Below, one piece after another: positions 35,401-49,800 of a stretch of DNA of 64,000 bases. The stretch is from Certhia americana (taxonomy: Eukaryota; Chordata; Aves; Passeriformes; Certhiidae): positions 1,437,426 through 1,501,425 of the forward strand of contig JAGMWU010000034.1 in assembly GCA_018697195.1 (NCBI GenBank), in the 5' to 3' direction. A program made the translations under genes and the position numbers. Below the pieces are notes generated by a model. That model saw only the letters and a list, made by a program, of their open reading frames with translations. It ran no database searches and was not told the DNA's origin. Within the stretch, counting starts at the first letter, position 1. Each line of letters begins with the position of its first letter.

Positions 35401-37828
35401 GTTTCCTGCCAACAGCTGTATTAAATAGCCATTGAGAGACTACTATGGATATATGTAAGATATATATATATCTTCCCATATCTGATTTAATTATATGGCT
35501 CCTACACACATTTTTGCAAGGAAGTGTACAATCTCATCATAACCTGATTGATAGATTAAATTTGACTATGACAGACTGTCTGCTCTTAGGAATGACACTG
35601 TAAAAGTAGTGTGATGCTTTAGTTGGACAGTTTCTGATTATCTGCTTACTGTCTACCTGTCTAATTCAGTCTGGAAGAATGAATTTCTTTAATTCCTAAA
35701 AAAAATTTGTTTCCTGAAGAGCATTTCCGAAATTTCAGTGCAAGTATTGAGCTAGATTTTTATGCTGGTCTTTGGAAAAAAAGACCAAAAACCCAACAAA
35801 ATCAAATGAAACAAAATAAAGTGTCACCGTTCTGTTGATTATGCCTGAGGTCAAACTCTACCTCATTTACTTCTCATTTGTTCATAATGTTGCATAAGTA
35901 ATACTGAAATATTAAGCTGAGAAAAAAATGTGATCAAACAAAATACTGATCCAAATACCTTATATATGCAGTGATACATCAAGGTCAGAGTCACACTGTC
36001 TCCTGACTTCTGCACTCACTTTGTGCTGCTTGGTTATCCAACAGCTCAAGGGATTTTTTCTAATGCCTTCCTGTGGTGTTGCCCCTGTGGCTGAGTATTT
36101 GGTGCCTAGCTCAGCAAACATCTGCTCAGTGCTTGGTGAGACTCTAAGTGACAAGTTCCCACTGCAGTTCTGAATGCACATCTCTTATTTACCAAAGCAT
36201 CTTTTCAAAAGGTAGTGATTGATGTCCAGACAGATTAACCTAGAAACTGCAGGAAAAACAGGCTTATAAAATTACCTGTCCTCCTCTGGGTAGGTAAATG
36301 TTCTCTAGCTCAAGTGAGAGTGTATACAGTTTCTCAGTAAAAGGCTTCTGAGTTGTAAATGTTGCACATTTGATTGATGTTCAACTTATTCAAACTGTAT
36401 TTTAGCTAAAATTAACACTAGACTCATTGTAATTACATTTCAAACACATTTTCTTTGCACTGGGCCAAAATTACTGATTACTAAAACATTAAGAGCTTTT
36501 ATTTTTGACAGCACAGAAGACTGCAGCTTTCTCAAAAGAGGGAATCTTGGGTTAGGTTTGGGATAGCATCACTGGGAGACAGATGAACCAGCCTTTATGT
36601 AGAGATAGTCCTGTTGCTGAATGTAGAACTTCCAGAGGTTTCACTGTGCTGATAGCCACCAAGGAGAGCTCTGCTGCCTGCCAAGCAACCTTAGCAAACT
36701 GACAAAATAAGGCCTTGGGTCTGGGTTTTTATGTGACCATATGCGCCTGTTCGATTAAACAGCTTTTCTTTCTTTTTTCAAGGCTCCTTTTCACTAACTG
36801 CTCTCAAATTCATTCAGCATGTCTGAAGCTGTCATAATTTGTCTCCTTTCTTGCTGACTGTGCTGAGGTCACCCCAGAGTTCCCAGCTGCTCATCTACCC
36901 TCTTGATTCCCATGAACTATTGCATTGCTAATGTTTCCCATAGTGACAATTAAAGTAATTAGACTCTGATGAGTCAAGGTGTTATACGGAAAGGCCAGAC
37001 CCTATCTATCTCTCACCCAGATGACCCTTAAGGAAGCACAAAGGGGACAAAGGTCTGGATGCTCCACTGTGTAGGTGGATGGCTCACAGGCAGAAGCCTG
37101 GCTGATGAGGGAGGTGAGATAACTGTAATTATTCCATGACTACCTCCTAGTTTTCACATGGAAATCAAACCCAAGGGAGAGAATGACTTGGCAGCAGGGT
37201 CAGTTTCCATATTGCTATATCCTTGGCAAAATTATTTAGATTAATTGAACAGTTGCTGCCTGTGGCAAGGTGCTGCTGCTTGGTAGGGGGTAGTTGGAGG
37301 GGGAGGATTCTGTGGGAAAGATCCTGGGGTTGTGCTGTGGCAGACACGGCCACTTCCAGCTGCTGAGGCAAAGTTGAATGTGTCAGTAATGCTGATACAG
37401 TCCTTCTGGAAACATGTGTAAGAAAGAGCAAAAGATGTTGTTCAGCAGCTGTAAGAGAGGAGTGAAAAAATGAGGGAGAAACAGACCCTGGAGAAGGAAG
37501 TCCGGGTGCCAGAGTAGATATTCACCTCAGAGGGTGGCTGGGTGGGCAGCTGTGACCCCCAAAGTCAGCCCAACCCAGCAGACCATCAGGGTGGAGGGAA
37601 GCTTTTCTATCTATCTCCCCACCTTTGGAAGACCCAGCTCCTCATCATCTCCATGTCATCTCCAGGTCTAAGCCCACAAGACCCAACCTTCCTATCTAAA
37701 AGAGAGACTCCTGGATGGGCCTCTTCCCATCCAAGGAATGGTGTTCTGTGCTGAACACTGGGCCCAGAAGACACAACTTTCCTCTTCATACCTCATCAAA
37801 TCTTCCCTTTCCTGTGTCTCATTTCCAG
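32491..37828 (+). other. ABCG2 intron 1 (inferred), no other gene seen
   Basis: The intron runs from the donor at 32491 to the acceptor atttccag at 37821-37828. It is AT-rich, with a short TA run at 35459-35472 and a possible very old CR1 remnant near 34760-34850. No coding exon was recognised. Confidence 0.5.
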
Positions 37829-37835
37829 AGGAAAG

Positions 37836-40800
37836 ATGGCAGAAGACCAGCCACACCTATGCATTCAGATGTCAGAATCTGGTATAAATGGCATTCCCAA
37901 TAGAAGGCAGTCCTCTCCAGACCTGGCTGGCCGGGCAGGAAGTGTGCTCACCTTCCACAACATCTACTACCGTGTGAAGACAAAAACTGGGTTCCTGTGT
38001 TTCAAAAAAACCACCGAAAAAGAAGTTCTGAGAGATGTAAAGTATGTATTTGAACATCTTTTAAGAGTATGTGTAAGTTTTATTTACCCCTCTCTGGAGA
38101 GTTGACTTCACTCATGTCACAGAGCCATTCAACGCAATATGCAGATAAAGATTTAGAACAATTGTGTGGTTGCTTCATGTTTGCTGTCAGCTGTGCTGAA
38201 GCCCAGTTCCTCAGTCCCTGGGCTGAGCCTGTACATTGGAGAGCTCACTTCCCTTGTCCCTAGGGGCACAGCCCTCCTGGCTGCTATCAGCACTGGGCAC
38301 TCCAGCCAGCTCTGCTCGCTCTACACTCCCATGCAATCCTCCCATTGTGCCAGGATGTTTAGCTGAGATACCAACAGTTTGTCATCCATGGTTGTCTCCT
38401 TCCCTCAGGTGGCCTTGTGAAAGGTTAGTTTTTTGCGGGGTTTAACCTCAAATGCTTAACACATTAATATAAGTGAGGGTTAGGTTAACTTTGAAGAGAT
38501 GTAAAGGTTTCTGGAGGTTCAGCATTTTTGGGTTGAGTTGTTTTGTGTTTTTTTACCCAACAGTGAGCACTACTGCAGTAAAGCAGTCATGTCATTATGG
38601 CCTTTGTTCAATAATCAGTGAATAAATCTTGCCCATTCACAGTTCAGTAGTTAAATTCAGTGGCAAGGGCTCATACAATATGCCATTCCAATTCACCCAT
38701 GACTTTCAGCTCCCTAACTCCAATTTCTATCATAAATATTTACCCTTTTGTATAGCTCTGTCTGTCCTGCCCTTTGCCCAGGGAATTTCCACACCTGTTA
38801 AATATGAGCTCTTAAAGGCTTTGCTGTTTTCCTTAAAAGCCATGTGTTGTGGTACCTCAGTTGACTCATTTGTGACATTTTCCATCTGGCCTTTGAGTTT
38901 CATTGGGCTTTAGTGTCAGATGCAGAGAAACTATCGACTTCATTTTAAGTATAGACAAATCCCTAGTTTATTCTGTCTACGTGGACTATTATTCTCTCTG
39001 TTGAGAAAATAATACCTTTAGAACTGAGTATGGTTGAAGCAAGTGTGTACTTCTCTTGAAGAGATCCATGTGGTAAATATACATGTGTAGACTTTGCTAC
39101 ATTTTAGTCATGTTTCTGTTCTGTCTTCATTACATGATGGCTAGTTTTTCTTTAATTAGCAATGAACGCTAAGGTGAAGTCTGATTATAAATATTGCTTG
39201 TGATTAGGCAGTTTCATTAATTCCAAAATTAATAGGATGCAGAAAGTAGTTGTACAGATAAGTTACACTGGCCTACCAGTTGAAACAGGCAAAGAAATAA
39301 CCCCACCCTAACTATTTTGTAAAACTTACCTGTTTTGTCTTACAGTGGCATCATGAAACCAGGACTGAATGCAATTTTGGGACCCACTGGCAGTGGCAAA
39401 TCTTCGTAAGTGCCCCCTTCACCCTCCACAGAAATTACACCCAGGGGAAAATGAAACTGTACACATTTAGCAGTAACCTTTCAGAGAAAGATTGAGTTTT
39501 TGTTTAGGTCTGTGCAAGTCTCGCTGTTTTATGAGAAAAACTTGTATTCATAAAGACAATCAGATTATATGAGAAAAGTGAAATTCAGTTTTAGTCCACA
39601 CTTTGCTGACAGTCACTCTTTACACACCATTCTGGTAATGTGTTACCAATTTGAGGTTAAACTCAAATTATTGAAAAAATTGACATGGGTCTGCACAAAT
39701 CTCATTTTCTTAGGAAACCAGGACAAAAGAAATTCAGTTTTTGAAAGTTGCTGGTGGTTTTCCAGATTGCAGATGTTTAATGTGATCTGCTTTTATGTAG
39801 CTGTTCATTCCATGAGCTGGGTTTGTGGTTCAGAGAAGTTTACCTCCTGTGTGTTCATCTGACAAAGTAACAAACTTTTTCTTTAGGTTACTGGACATTT
39901 TGGCTGCAAGAAAGGATCCCCATGGGCTCTCCGGTGACATTTTGATCAATGGAGCTCCTCAGCCTGCCAACTTTAAATGTACCTCTGGATACGTAGTACA
40001 GGTAAGTGATTTTCTATCACTGTGGATTATATTGTAAGAAGTTGCTGCTGTGTTGCAAATACCTTGCCTTGATCCAAGAATCTAGGAAAACTCCTTAAAA
40101 TTACAGCATGTTACAGAAAGGTGGTCTCTCAAACCATATGCAAATCTCAACTTCCTACAACTGACAGCTTCCCTTTGCAAGATACAAGCAGATGGTATCT
40201 AAAAGCCTCCTCTTTCCTCCTTTGACAAAACAAGTTGGGAACATTGTAACCCTAACCCACAGGGACCCAAGCTCTCTTTACCTCCCCTCTTTTCTCCCTG
40301 CTCTCACCTGCAGTGGGCTGAGGCTGCACTGGCAAACACACTGTGATAATGACCTGAGCTGTAGCTGCTACTTAGGTCCCTTCAGCTCTTCAGTCTCTCC
40401 CTCAACATCTCCAAAAAAACTGAATCAGGTAAGAATACATAAGGGAATCTTTTTAATACTTTGCTGCTTATATATTTTGGTATCATGCATGACGGAGGCT
40501 GTTCCTATATGGCATTGCTTTATGAACTAAGAGAAACATAATTACATGCATGAAATCTACACTCTGCTATGACACAGGCATTGAAGAAGTTCTGGCTGCT
40601 GCTACTGTCCCTCTGCATGCTAAGACAGCATAAAACATAGGTAGATACAATTCTCAGAGGAATAAATAGAAACTGCTGAGCAATCACCAAGTATCTCCCC
40701 CTTTTTTTTTTTTAATGAAGGATGATGTGGTGATGGGAACCCTGACTGTAAGAGAAAATCTGAAGTTCTCAGCAGCACTCCGCTTGCCAAAGTCAGTGAA

Positions 40801-43800
40801 GGAACAGGAAAAAAATGAACGAGTGAATCAGATCATCAAGGAACTGGGTTTGAGCAAAGTGGCAGACTCCAAGGTAAGGCCTGTAAACATGGTACTTAAA
40901 CCATAGTAAGTGCTTTATTAATTAACCAAATGGCTCATCGTGGCAGATTTTAAAAAAAGTAAATTTCTACAGGCTGTTTCAGTAATACCATAATTGGTGA
41001 TGTTTCTGTATGGAGACCTGTACAGGCTGTGCTGATGCTGCCATATGGTATTACACTGCAGGGAAAAGGAACAGGAAAGGGAAAGGTAGTGGTTGGAGAA
41101 AAAGACAAGACTTCAAATAATACTAACATTAGGAACAAGGCTGCGTGTGAGAAAACATTTACATCCGTTTCTGAGAGTAGGGTCAGAATTCCTTACAACT
41201 CTTCCCAAATACTGCCATGTGGGTAGGATGCTGTTTGCTCAAGGATTTCTCTTTGGGCCAAACAAGACAAGTTTCTTGGTTTTTTATCAGGTTGGTACCC
41301 AGTTCACTCGTGGGGTGTCTGGAGGAGAGCGGAAAAGGACCAACATTGGGATGGAGCTCATTACGGATCCTGCCATCTTGTTTTTAGATGAGCCAACCAC
41401 AGGACTTGATGCCAGCACTGCTAACGCTGTCCTACTACTGCTGAAAAGGTGATGGCCTTGGAAACAGCTTCCCATTCTCAGCACCCCACTTTGTTATACT
41501 TCAGTTGTATTTGACTCAAATTACAGCTCGAATGAGCAAACATTCAGACATGTAATTATTTACCAGTGAGCCAAGGGTGTGAATGGGGTATAAAAAAAGG
41601 TGAATGAATTCTCTCTCTCCAAAGTGAGAATTCTTTTCTCACACAGACACTGTAAATGTGACCTAAATATTTTCTTTTTCTTTTTCTTTTTCTTTTTTCT
41701 TTCTCCTTCCTTCTCTGGCATACCAAGTTAATCAGACTTCCTCAAGGCTTAACTGAACTTTCAAATGCTCTTCTCTAAACACTGAGTCAACTTGCAAAGC
41801 TGACATCTCTGTTATTGTTCATATTCAGGATGTCAAAACAAGGAAAGACAATCATCTTCTCCATCCACCAGCCTCGGTACTCCATATTCCGACTGTTTGA
41901 CAGCCTGACACTGCTGGCTGCAGGGAGAGTGCTGTACCACGGGCCAGCCCAGCATGCCATCGGGTACTTTCAGTCCATTGGTGAGCACAACTTCCAGCAG
42001 GACCTACCTTTGCTTTGCACCAACTTGAGTGAAGTGCCAATAGCTCTGGGCCAGAATTGGACATGGCGTGTCCAAGCAAGCCCAGCATTTTAACAGACAG
42101 AGCATTTCTCTGGGTGTTTCTCCTCTTGACCCACATGTGAATTTGGGTCAGCTGTTCCTGGGTGCATCTTAATTACAGAAATCCCGGGCTAGGGCTGGGA
42201 AGAGCACACTGCCAGCTGTCATCTTGCTTTTGCTGACAGTGCTACCCAGCAGTGCCACTCATCCCTCAGGAAAGCATGGACTTTCCAAAGGCTGCCGTGC
42301 CTTTGGCGCAGGCTGCTCCATGGGCAGGATGTGCGGCTGTGCCTCTGAGAGCCAAGCACAGTCCTTGGCTAGTCACACAACCCCAACCAGGGCTCATAAC
42401 ACTGTCACCATGGTGTCACTGTCACAGGCTACCAGTGTGAGCCCTACAACAACCCCGCAGACTTTTTCCTGGACGTCATCAATGGAGACTCCACCGCTGT
42501 GGCAATGAACAAGGCTGATGAAAGTAACACAGGTATGAGACCCAGGGCTGAGTCAAGTTACCCTAACGTGTGTGGGAATGTGAATTTAAGAAACTGTTTT
42601 GGTAACTCTCAGCACACAGAAAGAGCTTCTTTCATCTTCAAGGCAAATCACCTGAAATCCTGCAGAAGCAGAGATGTTAAACCACGATAATTTTTCCTAT
42701 TAAGGACATCATTTGATGCAGTTATGATTTGACTATTTTATCTAATGGAACACTTTTTCTCTTAGGAAATTACTGTTTTCTTTCCTCTGAGCAGGGTGGG
42801 AAGGGGTAGGGATCAGGTACCACTGCTCACCTGATGTTTTCCTGAAGTTGAGCTAAGGCAGAAGTTCTCCCCAAACTAACAAATCAGCTCTCACCTATTT
42901 TTCGAAGCATGCTTTCTCATGCTTTTCTGCTGCCACTCATTAATAGCTCACTCTCTTTTCACAGGAGCGAAAAGACAAGTGAAGTAATGAATATGCTGGG
43001 TGGAGAAACACAGTTTCACTATACCATTGCCAAAGGAGCAGACATAATTTTCCAAAAACGCTCTGATCAGGGTCTGGCAAATATTATCGCTAGCAACACA
43101 GATTATATCTGTCATTAGAAAAGCTCACAATGTACTATGGTTAAAAAAAAAAAAAAAAAAAAGAGGTCCAGCTGAAATTTATTTATGACCAAAGTAGATA
43201 CATGCAGGATTACCTGGATCTAAAAGTCTGGGAAATCCAGGATTATGTCATCAGATCCATGAAACAGATCACTTACAGCAACCTTTGGGGATGTAAAAAT
43301 TACTTTTTGATTAAAAGCCATGTTTCTGCCAAGTTGCAACTCCCTGGGCAGACAAGGGTTTGCCTGGTCAGAGAGCTGAGAGGCTCCTGCCTGTGGGACA
43401 GGTTGCACAGACAAGTACAGAGGTTTGGTCTTACTTAACTGACTCTTTTGAACTGTCTGCTATGGGACTGAGTGCAGTGAATCACTAGAACTACGTGTGC
43501 ATCATAATTCTTCTAGTTCCTCAATCTTTCCAGCAGAGAACATTGAAGAACGCTCTGAACGTGATAAAACCTTGGCTGAGCAATTAGCAGAAAAGTACTC
43601 CAACTCTACCTACTACCGAGAAACAAAAGCACATTTAGAGAGCATTTCTTCAGGAAATAGAAAGAAAACCAAAGGACTTTTCCAGCAGATCACATATGCC
43701 AATTCCTTCCTCCACCAGCTGAAATGGGTGTCCAGGCGCACATTTAAAAACCTGATAGGAAACCCTCAGGCTTCCATAGCTCAGGTAAGGCTATTCATAT

Positions 43801-46800
43801 CTATAATTTTGTAGTATATGTTGAATTTATTTGGCTCCTGGATTATTAGATAAGTCACTGGGGTGGTTTTGCCTCTTGATATTTTGACTGCAGTAAGCAT
43901 CTGAAGAAAGAGTGCTCAAGGTCTAGGAATCTGGGAATAGAAGGTGTCTGGAATGCTTCCAATTGTGAGACTGTTCAGTAATTAATTTTGGAGTACTGAA
44001 AGACTTTAGGGGACAAGACTTATCCCAGCAGGGCATTTTGCTGCTTCCAGCCAGGAGCACATTATGTCCCAAGTAGTTTCACACATTTCCTCAAGAACAT
44101 TCTTCAGATTGGACTCTAATTGTCCAGGCTTGGCACTGTGGGGTTTGGCCTCAAATCCTCTCCCCTGCCAGGAAAAGTTAACAGACTGTATTTGCGTACT
44201 GAATTAAACTTCAGCACAAAATGAAGTGCTGGAAGTTGGCTCAAGTGAAAAAATATTTTTGCACTCATAACGTGTGTGCTGTTTGGTCATTTGACTGTTC
44301 ATACTGGTGATGATGTCTTCTGGATAAGGTGTTGTGAAGTCCACAAGTACAACACCCACCATGAAAGATAATCACTGGCTCTGTTAGTGCTGCTTTTTCT
44401 GAAGGATCAGCACCAAAAGTGTTGACTCCTTCAGAGTTGCACATTGCTTTCAAAGATGAAGAATGTCCGGCTGGCCTCTGCAGAGTGACTAATCCTCAGA
44501 AATCCCCTAAATCATGGGCCAAACTCTGCACAGCACCACCAAAACTCCCACTGCAACTCTCAGTAATTCTGGAGAGGCTAAGAGAAAAATAGGCCTGTAG
44601 CCAAGGGTACAAATTACCTTCACCATGTTTATATAATGAGTGAATAAATGGCTGGTGTGAAGGTAAACCAGGTCCAGAATCCGTGAGGTTAAAAGGCTTT
44701 GAGTCAGTGTGTGTGCCTGTATGTTGATACCATGGAGATCCTTAATAATTGCTTTGTAAAAGCTTGACCTTGTGACAAGAATTAGGCTCTCAAGAACCTC
44801 CTTCATAGCCCAAGGTTAATGGGCCTGACTTGTTTCTCACAATCTTCTTTATCTCCCCACCCTCATTAGGGCTGGATTTGTCCAGATTCTTTTAGGGGTA
44901 CATGGCTCATTAAGCCTTTTTCTCATTAATCTGCTCCAAATTGGTCTTGAAATGATCCCAGCTTTCCACTGCAACTGGCTTAGGAGCTGAATTATCCCTG
45001 ACATTTGCTGCTTTTGGCAGGATCTTAGAGAGAGGGTACCAGGATCAAGTAGTTTATGGTGTTAAGACTCCTGCATTGCTTGGGCTTAAAAATGACAGAA
45101 CTGCCTGATACCATTGTTTCCCTGAGCTTTTTGTCATTTGCATTTAGCATTTGAAAAGTGTGATGTACAGAACTTCAGTCTTTTAAGTGACATCCTTGAG
45201 GCAGCTGTTTTCTCTGCTGATTAAATAGTTACGAACTGCAAACATCAGCACATCTGTAGCCCTGTTGTAGCACCTCATTAAAAACAATCTCATGAGTAAG
45301 ACATTTGATAGAGCCCAGTAATTACACACTTTGGAGCATGAAAATAAACTATCATCCTCATCCCGGAAGTCAGGAAAACCTTTGAAGCAATGAGAATGAT
45401 ACTTTCCCTCTTCTTTTCTCTTTTTCCCATTTAGCTTTGTATTACAGCTATTCTGGGACTGATTGTAGGTGCCATTTACTTTGGACTTGAAGAGAACTCT
45501 GCTGGACTACAGAATAGGTCAGTCAGTCTAAGTAGTTGATATTAAAAAAATTGATAAAGCTCCCTTCAATGGAGTTAATAGCTCTTTAAAGGAAATGCTT
45601 CCCTTCATGTCAGTAGAGCCAAGCCTGTTTGACTTGGAAATGAGGATATTGTTCCTCTAGCAAGGTCCCTGCAGAACTAAGAGGGTTAAAATATACAGAC
45701 TGGTGCCTACAAAAATGTAGGTAACTAAAGTTGTAACCTTGCAACTGTTTCTATTCACACAGTCGGGTTTACCAGCAGTTAAGAGATTTTCAAATTATGC
45801 TGCTCTATGTATAATTTTGGCAGCTGTATGTACCTGACTGACACTTGAGTTTGCCACTATGAAACCTTTGGGTTCTTAATCCTGAAACACTTCATAGTGT
45901 TTGTTTAAAAATGGCCCAGTTTTAAATTGAGTAGGAAATGCCTCACATTCTTGTGGGAAAGGTGAAAACCACTTCTCACACTGTTTATTTGGTTCCTCAC
46001 AGTTCGAAGCAGACAAATGCTTCACAATCTGAGAACCTTATAACATGTTAGGAAATTACATTAAGAAAAAAACCAAACCACAGCCCCTCAAAAACAAACT
46101 CAGTTGATTTTCTGTCTTTTGACTGCATCAGAAAATGTGCTATCATTGCATGCCAAAACTAAATAATGACTGTGCCACATCCATGTCAGGCTTGTTACAG
46201 ACTCAGACTTGTAGCCAAGACTTTTCCTATAGATTCTGGGATGGGAGGTCAAACACTGCCAAACTTCAGGCACTGCAGGTGGATTTATGTGCTCTGTTCT
46301 GGAAACACTACATTTACATCCCACTTTAAATAACAACTCACTGTTTTGCTATTTTACAGAGTGGGTGCAATGTTCTTTCTGACCACCAACCAGTGTTTCA
46401 GCAGCGTCTCAGCTCTTGAACTGTTTGTTGTGGAAAAGAAGATATTTATGTAAGTAAAACATACTAAAAGGTTATCAGGCTCTGCTGTTAGGCTGTGAGT
46501 TTGTCTGACATGCTGTAAATGTCTGTACTAGCTTGTCTGACATGCTGTCTGACAAGCTAGTACAGAATTTTCAGATTATTTCACTGATAGTGTTCATTGC
46601 ACTGTTAGTTTGCTAGTGAGTTGTCTGTAAAACTCCCAAAAGGTACCTATGATTACAGTGGCTCAGAGTTTAAGATTATTGACATAGTAGGGAAAAAACC
46701 CTTGATTACTCAATTTTGGCGTTGAAAAATCATTTTGTGACTTGCTAGTGAGGGCAATTAATATCATCTAACTGTATTCTTTAAAACTATGCATAATATG

Positions 46801-49800
46801 CTGCACAAAATATGAAAATTATTCAAACTTCACCTTCTTTGTCTTGATGACATGACACATAAGTTTACTAAAAATTATGGCACAAATACACACGTTCATT
46901 TTCATATGAAAATGTCGACATTTATATAGTGTGTAAGCTTATTGGAAAGTTGCATTATAGCCTAAGTATGAAAGATTTTCTTCCAGTTTGAGTCAGAATT
47001 CATTTGTCAAGAGGTGAAAATAAAACTGGTTCTTAGAGGTTAAATTTGTAATGTGCTGTACCTGTCTCTTTGTTCCAGTCATGAATATATCAGTGGGTAC
47101 TACAGAACATCTGTATACTTCATAGCTAAGCTGATGGCTGATTTAATACCCATAAGGACTCTGCCCAGCATCATCTTCACCTGCATAGTTTACTTCATGC
47201 TAGGCAAGTATGGTCTCCTATAGTCTCATTCCAACCCCCTCAATAAATCATCATGGCATGTGCATCTTACAGGTGTGTATGCATACATGGATATTTATAT
47301 AAGCTAAAGCCCTACCCTGATGTGGCAGTAGCTACTGAGCTTACTTTTAGCACACCATTTTGTTTTTTACAGAAAACACACAAAGATTTAGGTGTTCATC
47401 AGAGAATCTGTGACGTGTCTCATCTCCACTGTCCCTAGAAGGAAGCCATAACCATTACTACATAGTCTTGGTTTATTCCTTTGCATCTATGGCCTTCTTG
47501 GCTTCTGATGACTTTTGCAAGATACTTTTCTGATCCTTGCAAGCACACCTAAAAGAAAAGGTTTTGTTTTAAGATCTTAATACTGTGTGAATTAATACCA
47601 GCTTGTTGGCTTTGGTCTGAGTTTTTTCCCTAAGGAATAAGAAACAATGCCACATCAGCAAGAGGCTCTCAAACTGTGAAACTGGAGTGAAACAGACCTT
47701 GCTACAGAATCCATAGCCACCTCTAGGCTGCTAGGTTCTTTAGGAGAGCTCTCTGTTGGAAACTAGTGAAATATTGTACAGGTGCTGCTTGTGGAAGTGC
47801 ACTAGAAGTTTCTCCTTTGATGGATAACTTGCAGTCTTCCACTGTCAGGACAGACATATAAGGGCTGTCACAAGTACCACAGCAGTCTCAGGTCTCAGTG
47901 ACACAGCCTGTGCTGGCAGACAAGCTGTAATTTGTAGGCAGGACACACTAGGAAAGTCAGGATAGTGTTCAGGTTATGGCAAAGCTTTCAGCAGGATCGT
48001 TCTGAAACCCTTCTTGTCCTGATCTTTAAGGTTTGAAACCAACAGCAGGAGCCTTCTTTACAATGATGTTCACTCTTATGATGGTGTCCTACACAGCCAC
48101 TTCCATGGCACTTGCCATTGCAGCAGGACAGAGCGTGGTCGCTATAGCAAACCTACTCATGACTGTCGTCTTTGTTTTTATGATTGTGAGTAGCACTGTT
48201 CAGTTCTCTAGACCAGATCATGAAATTCCAGAAATGCTGAAATCCAGAAATCCTACAAGCATGGAGTTCAGCTGAATTCTGCTAGAAGTCTCTTGGGGTC
48301 AGCATGTCCTGGTTTGTCTGATTTGAGTACCCTGATGCTGTGGGGTGGAATATTCTGCTTGGTCTTTGAATGAACAACAAGTGGGGGGCTGGAGGGTTGG
48401 GTGTGGGGAGGAGAGCAGTTCCTCTGGCTTCTTCTCTGTGGCTCTGGCAGTCAGAAAACTGCCTGGAAAGTAGGAAAGCCATTTAGGGCTACATTTCATT
48501 CTCTCTCCCTTAACTTTGTGAAAGGCAAATGTGTCTGGTTGAGAACATGACCTGCAGCCCCCTGCCGCCCAGCTGCCCTCCTCAGCCACAGAGCCCACCT
48601 TGGGCTTGTTAAACTGGAGAGCACACAGCCACAGTCAGGAGACAGGCACCTTAGATGAGGCAGAGCTGAACCCACAGCCAAAAACCATTTTGCCTCATAC
48701 TCAGGGCACATAGTCTCACACCGAGGAGAAACAGAGAGTTCATGTGAACCCATGTGGGACCCCCAGACAGGAAGCACATGGGTTTATTGCACAGGAGAAA
48801 GCATTCCTTTTTACTTGTTTTGGGAAGGGACCTGAGATTATGGCCCAAAACTTGGTAGCATATAAATCCTTCCCTTTTGTTCCACTGCTGGAAGAGTTTC
48901 TTCCTCTATGAATGCTTTCTCATTCCTTTTTACCTGAAGAGACAAAGTCAAGAGCTAGAGAAGAACACATGATAGAAGTGTGTAATTTGTAATCTGTTTT
49001 TGTTTGTTGTGATTTTTTTTGTAATTATTGCTTCTAGATTTTCTCTGGGTTGCTGGTCAATCTCACAAGTGTCTTGTCCTGGCTCTCCTGGCTCAAATAT
49101 TTGAGCATCCCTCGATATGGAATGGCAGTAAGTGCTCTGATTTCCTGTGTACAGACCTGGAAATGATTTGCTAGAAAGAAATGACCTTTCTCATGATAAA
49201 GAAATTTTCAAACTTGATGGTCTAATGAGCAAAAGGAAAGCTGATTAAGTACAACAACCTTGGAGTGTCATGCAGTATCTTGAAACAAGAATGGCTTCTC
49301 ATCAACCAGCACCCAGTGCTGTTTAGAAGAGCTCATTTCTGTAATTTGGAAACACCTCATATGAGAGACACAACTACTACATCCACTGGACTTCATCTGG
49401 ACAGAAATGTTTCAAAGTAAAGAACAACATTATCCCCACCCTGAAAAGTAAAAATCTTCTATTTGTCTTTTCCATCAATCAAACAAAAACTTGTCAGGCT
49501 AAAGCTTTTCTCCTAATTTGTAAAAATTTAAGCCAGAGTGATGTTTTGCAGAGAAATTTTGGCTTTACTATGCCTATGCAGGAATAGTCTGGCCAGAGAA
49601 GGTGGTAAAACCTGTTGTGGTGCATGCTATACCAGGTGTGTACAGGCTGGTACAGTACACATTCTTCTCTTAAAAGAAAAAAAAAGAACTCTGCTAAAAA
49701 ATGGGGATTTGGCAAATACAATTGTGATTCCAGCATATTTTTAGAATGAAATTTAATTGCATTATATCTCATCTTGATAAGGTATCACTTGTTTACCTAA

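Noticed and set aside
43142..43162. Poly(A) run as the tail of a processed pseudogene
   Set aside because: The sequence before it has no recognisable coding content and no flanking target-site repeat, so I kept it only as a poly(A) tract.
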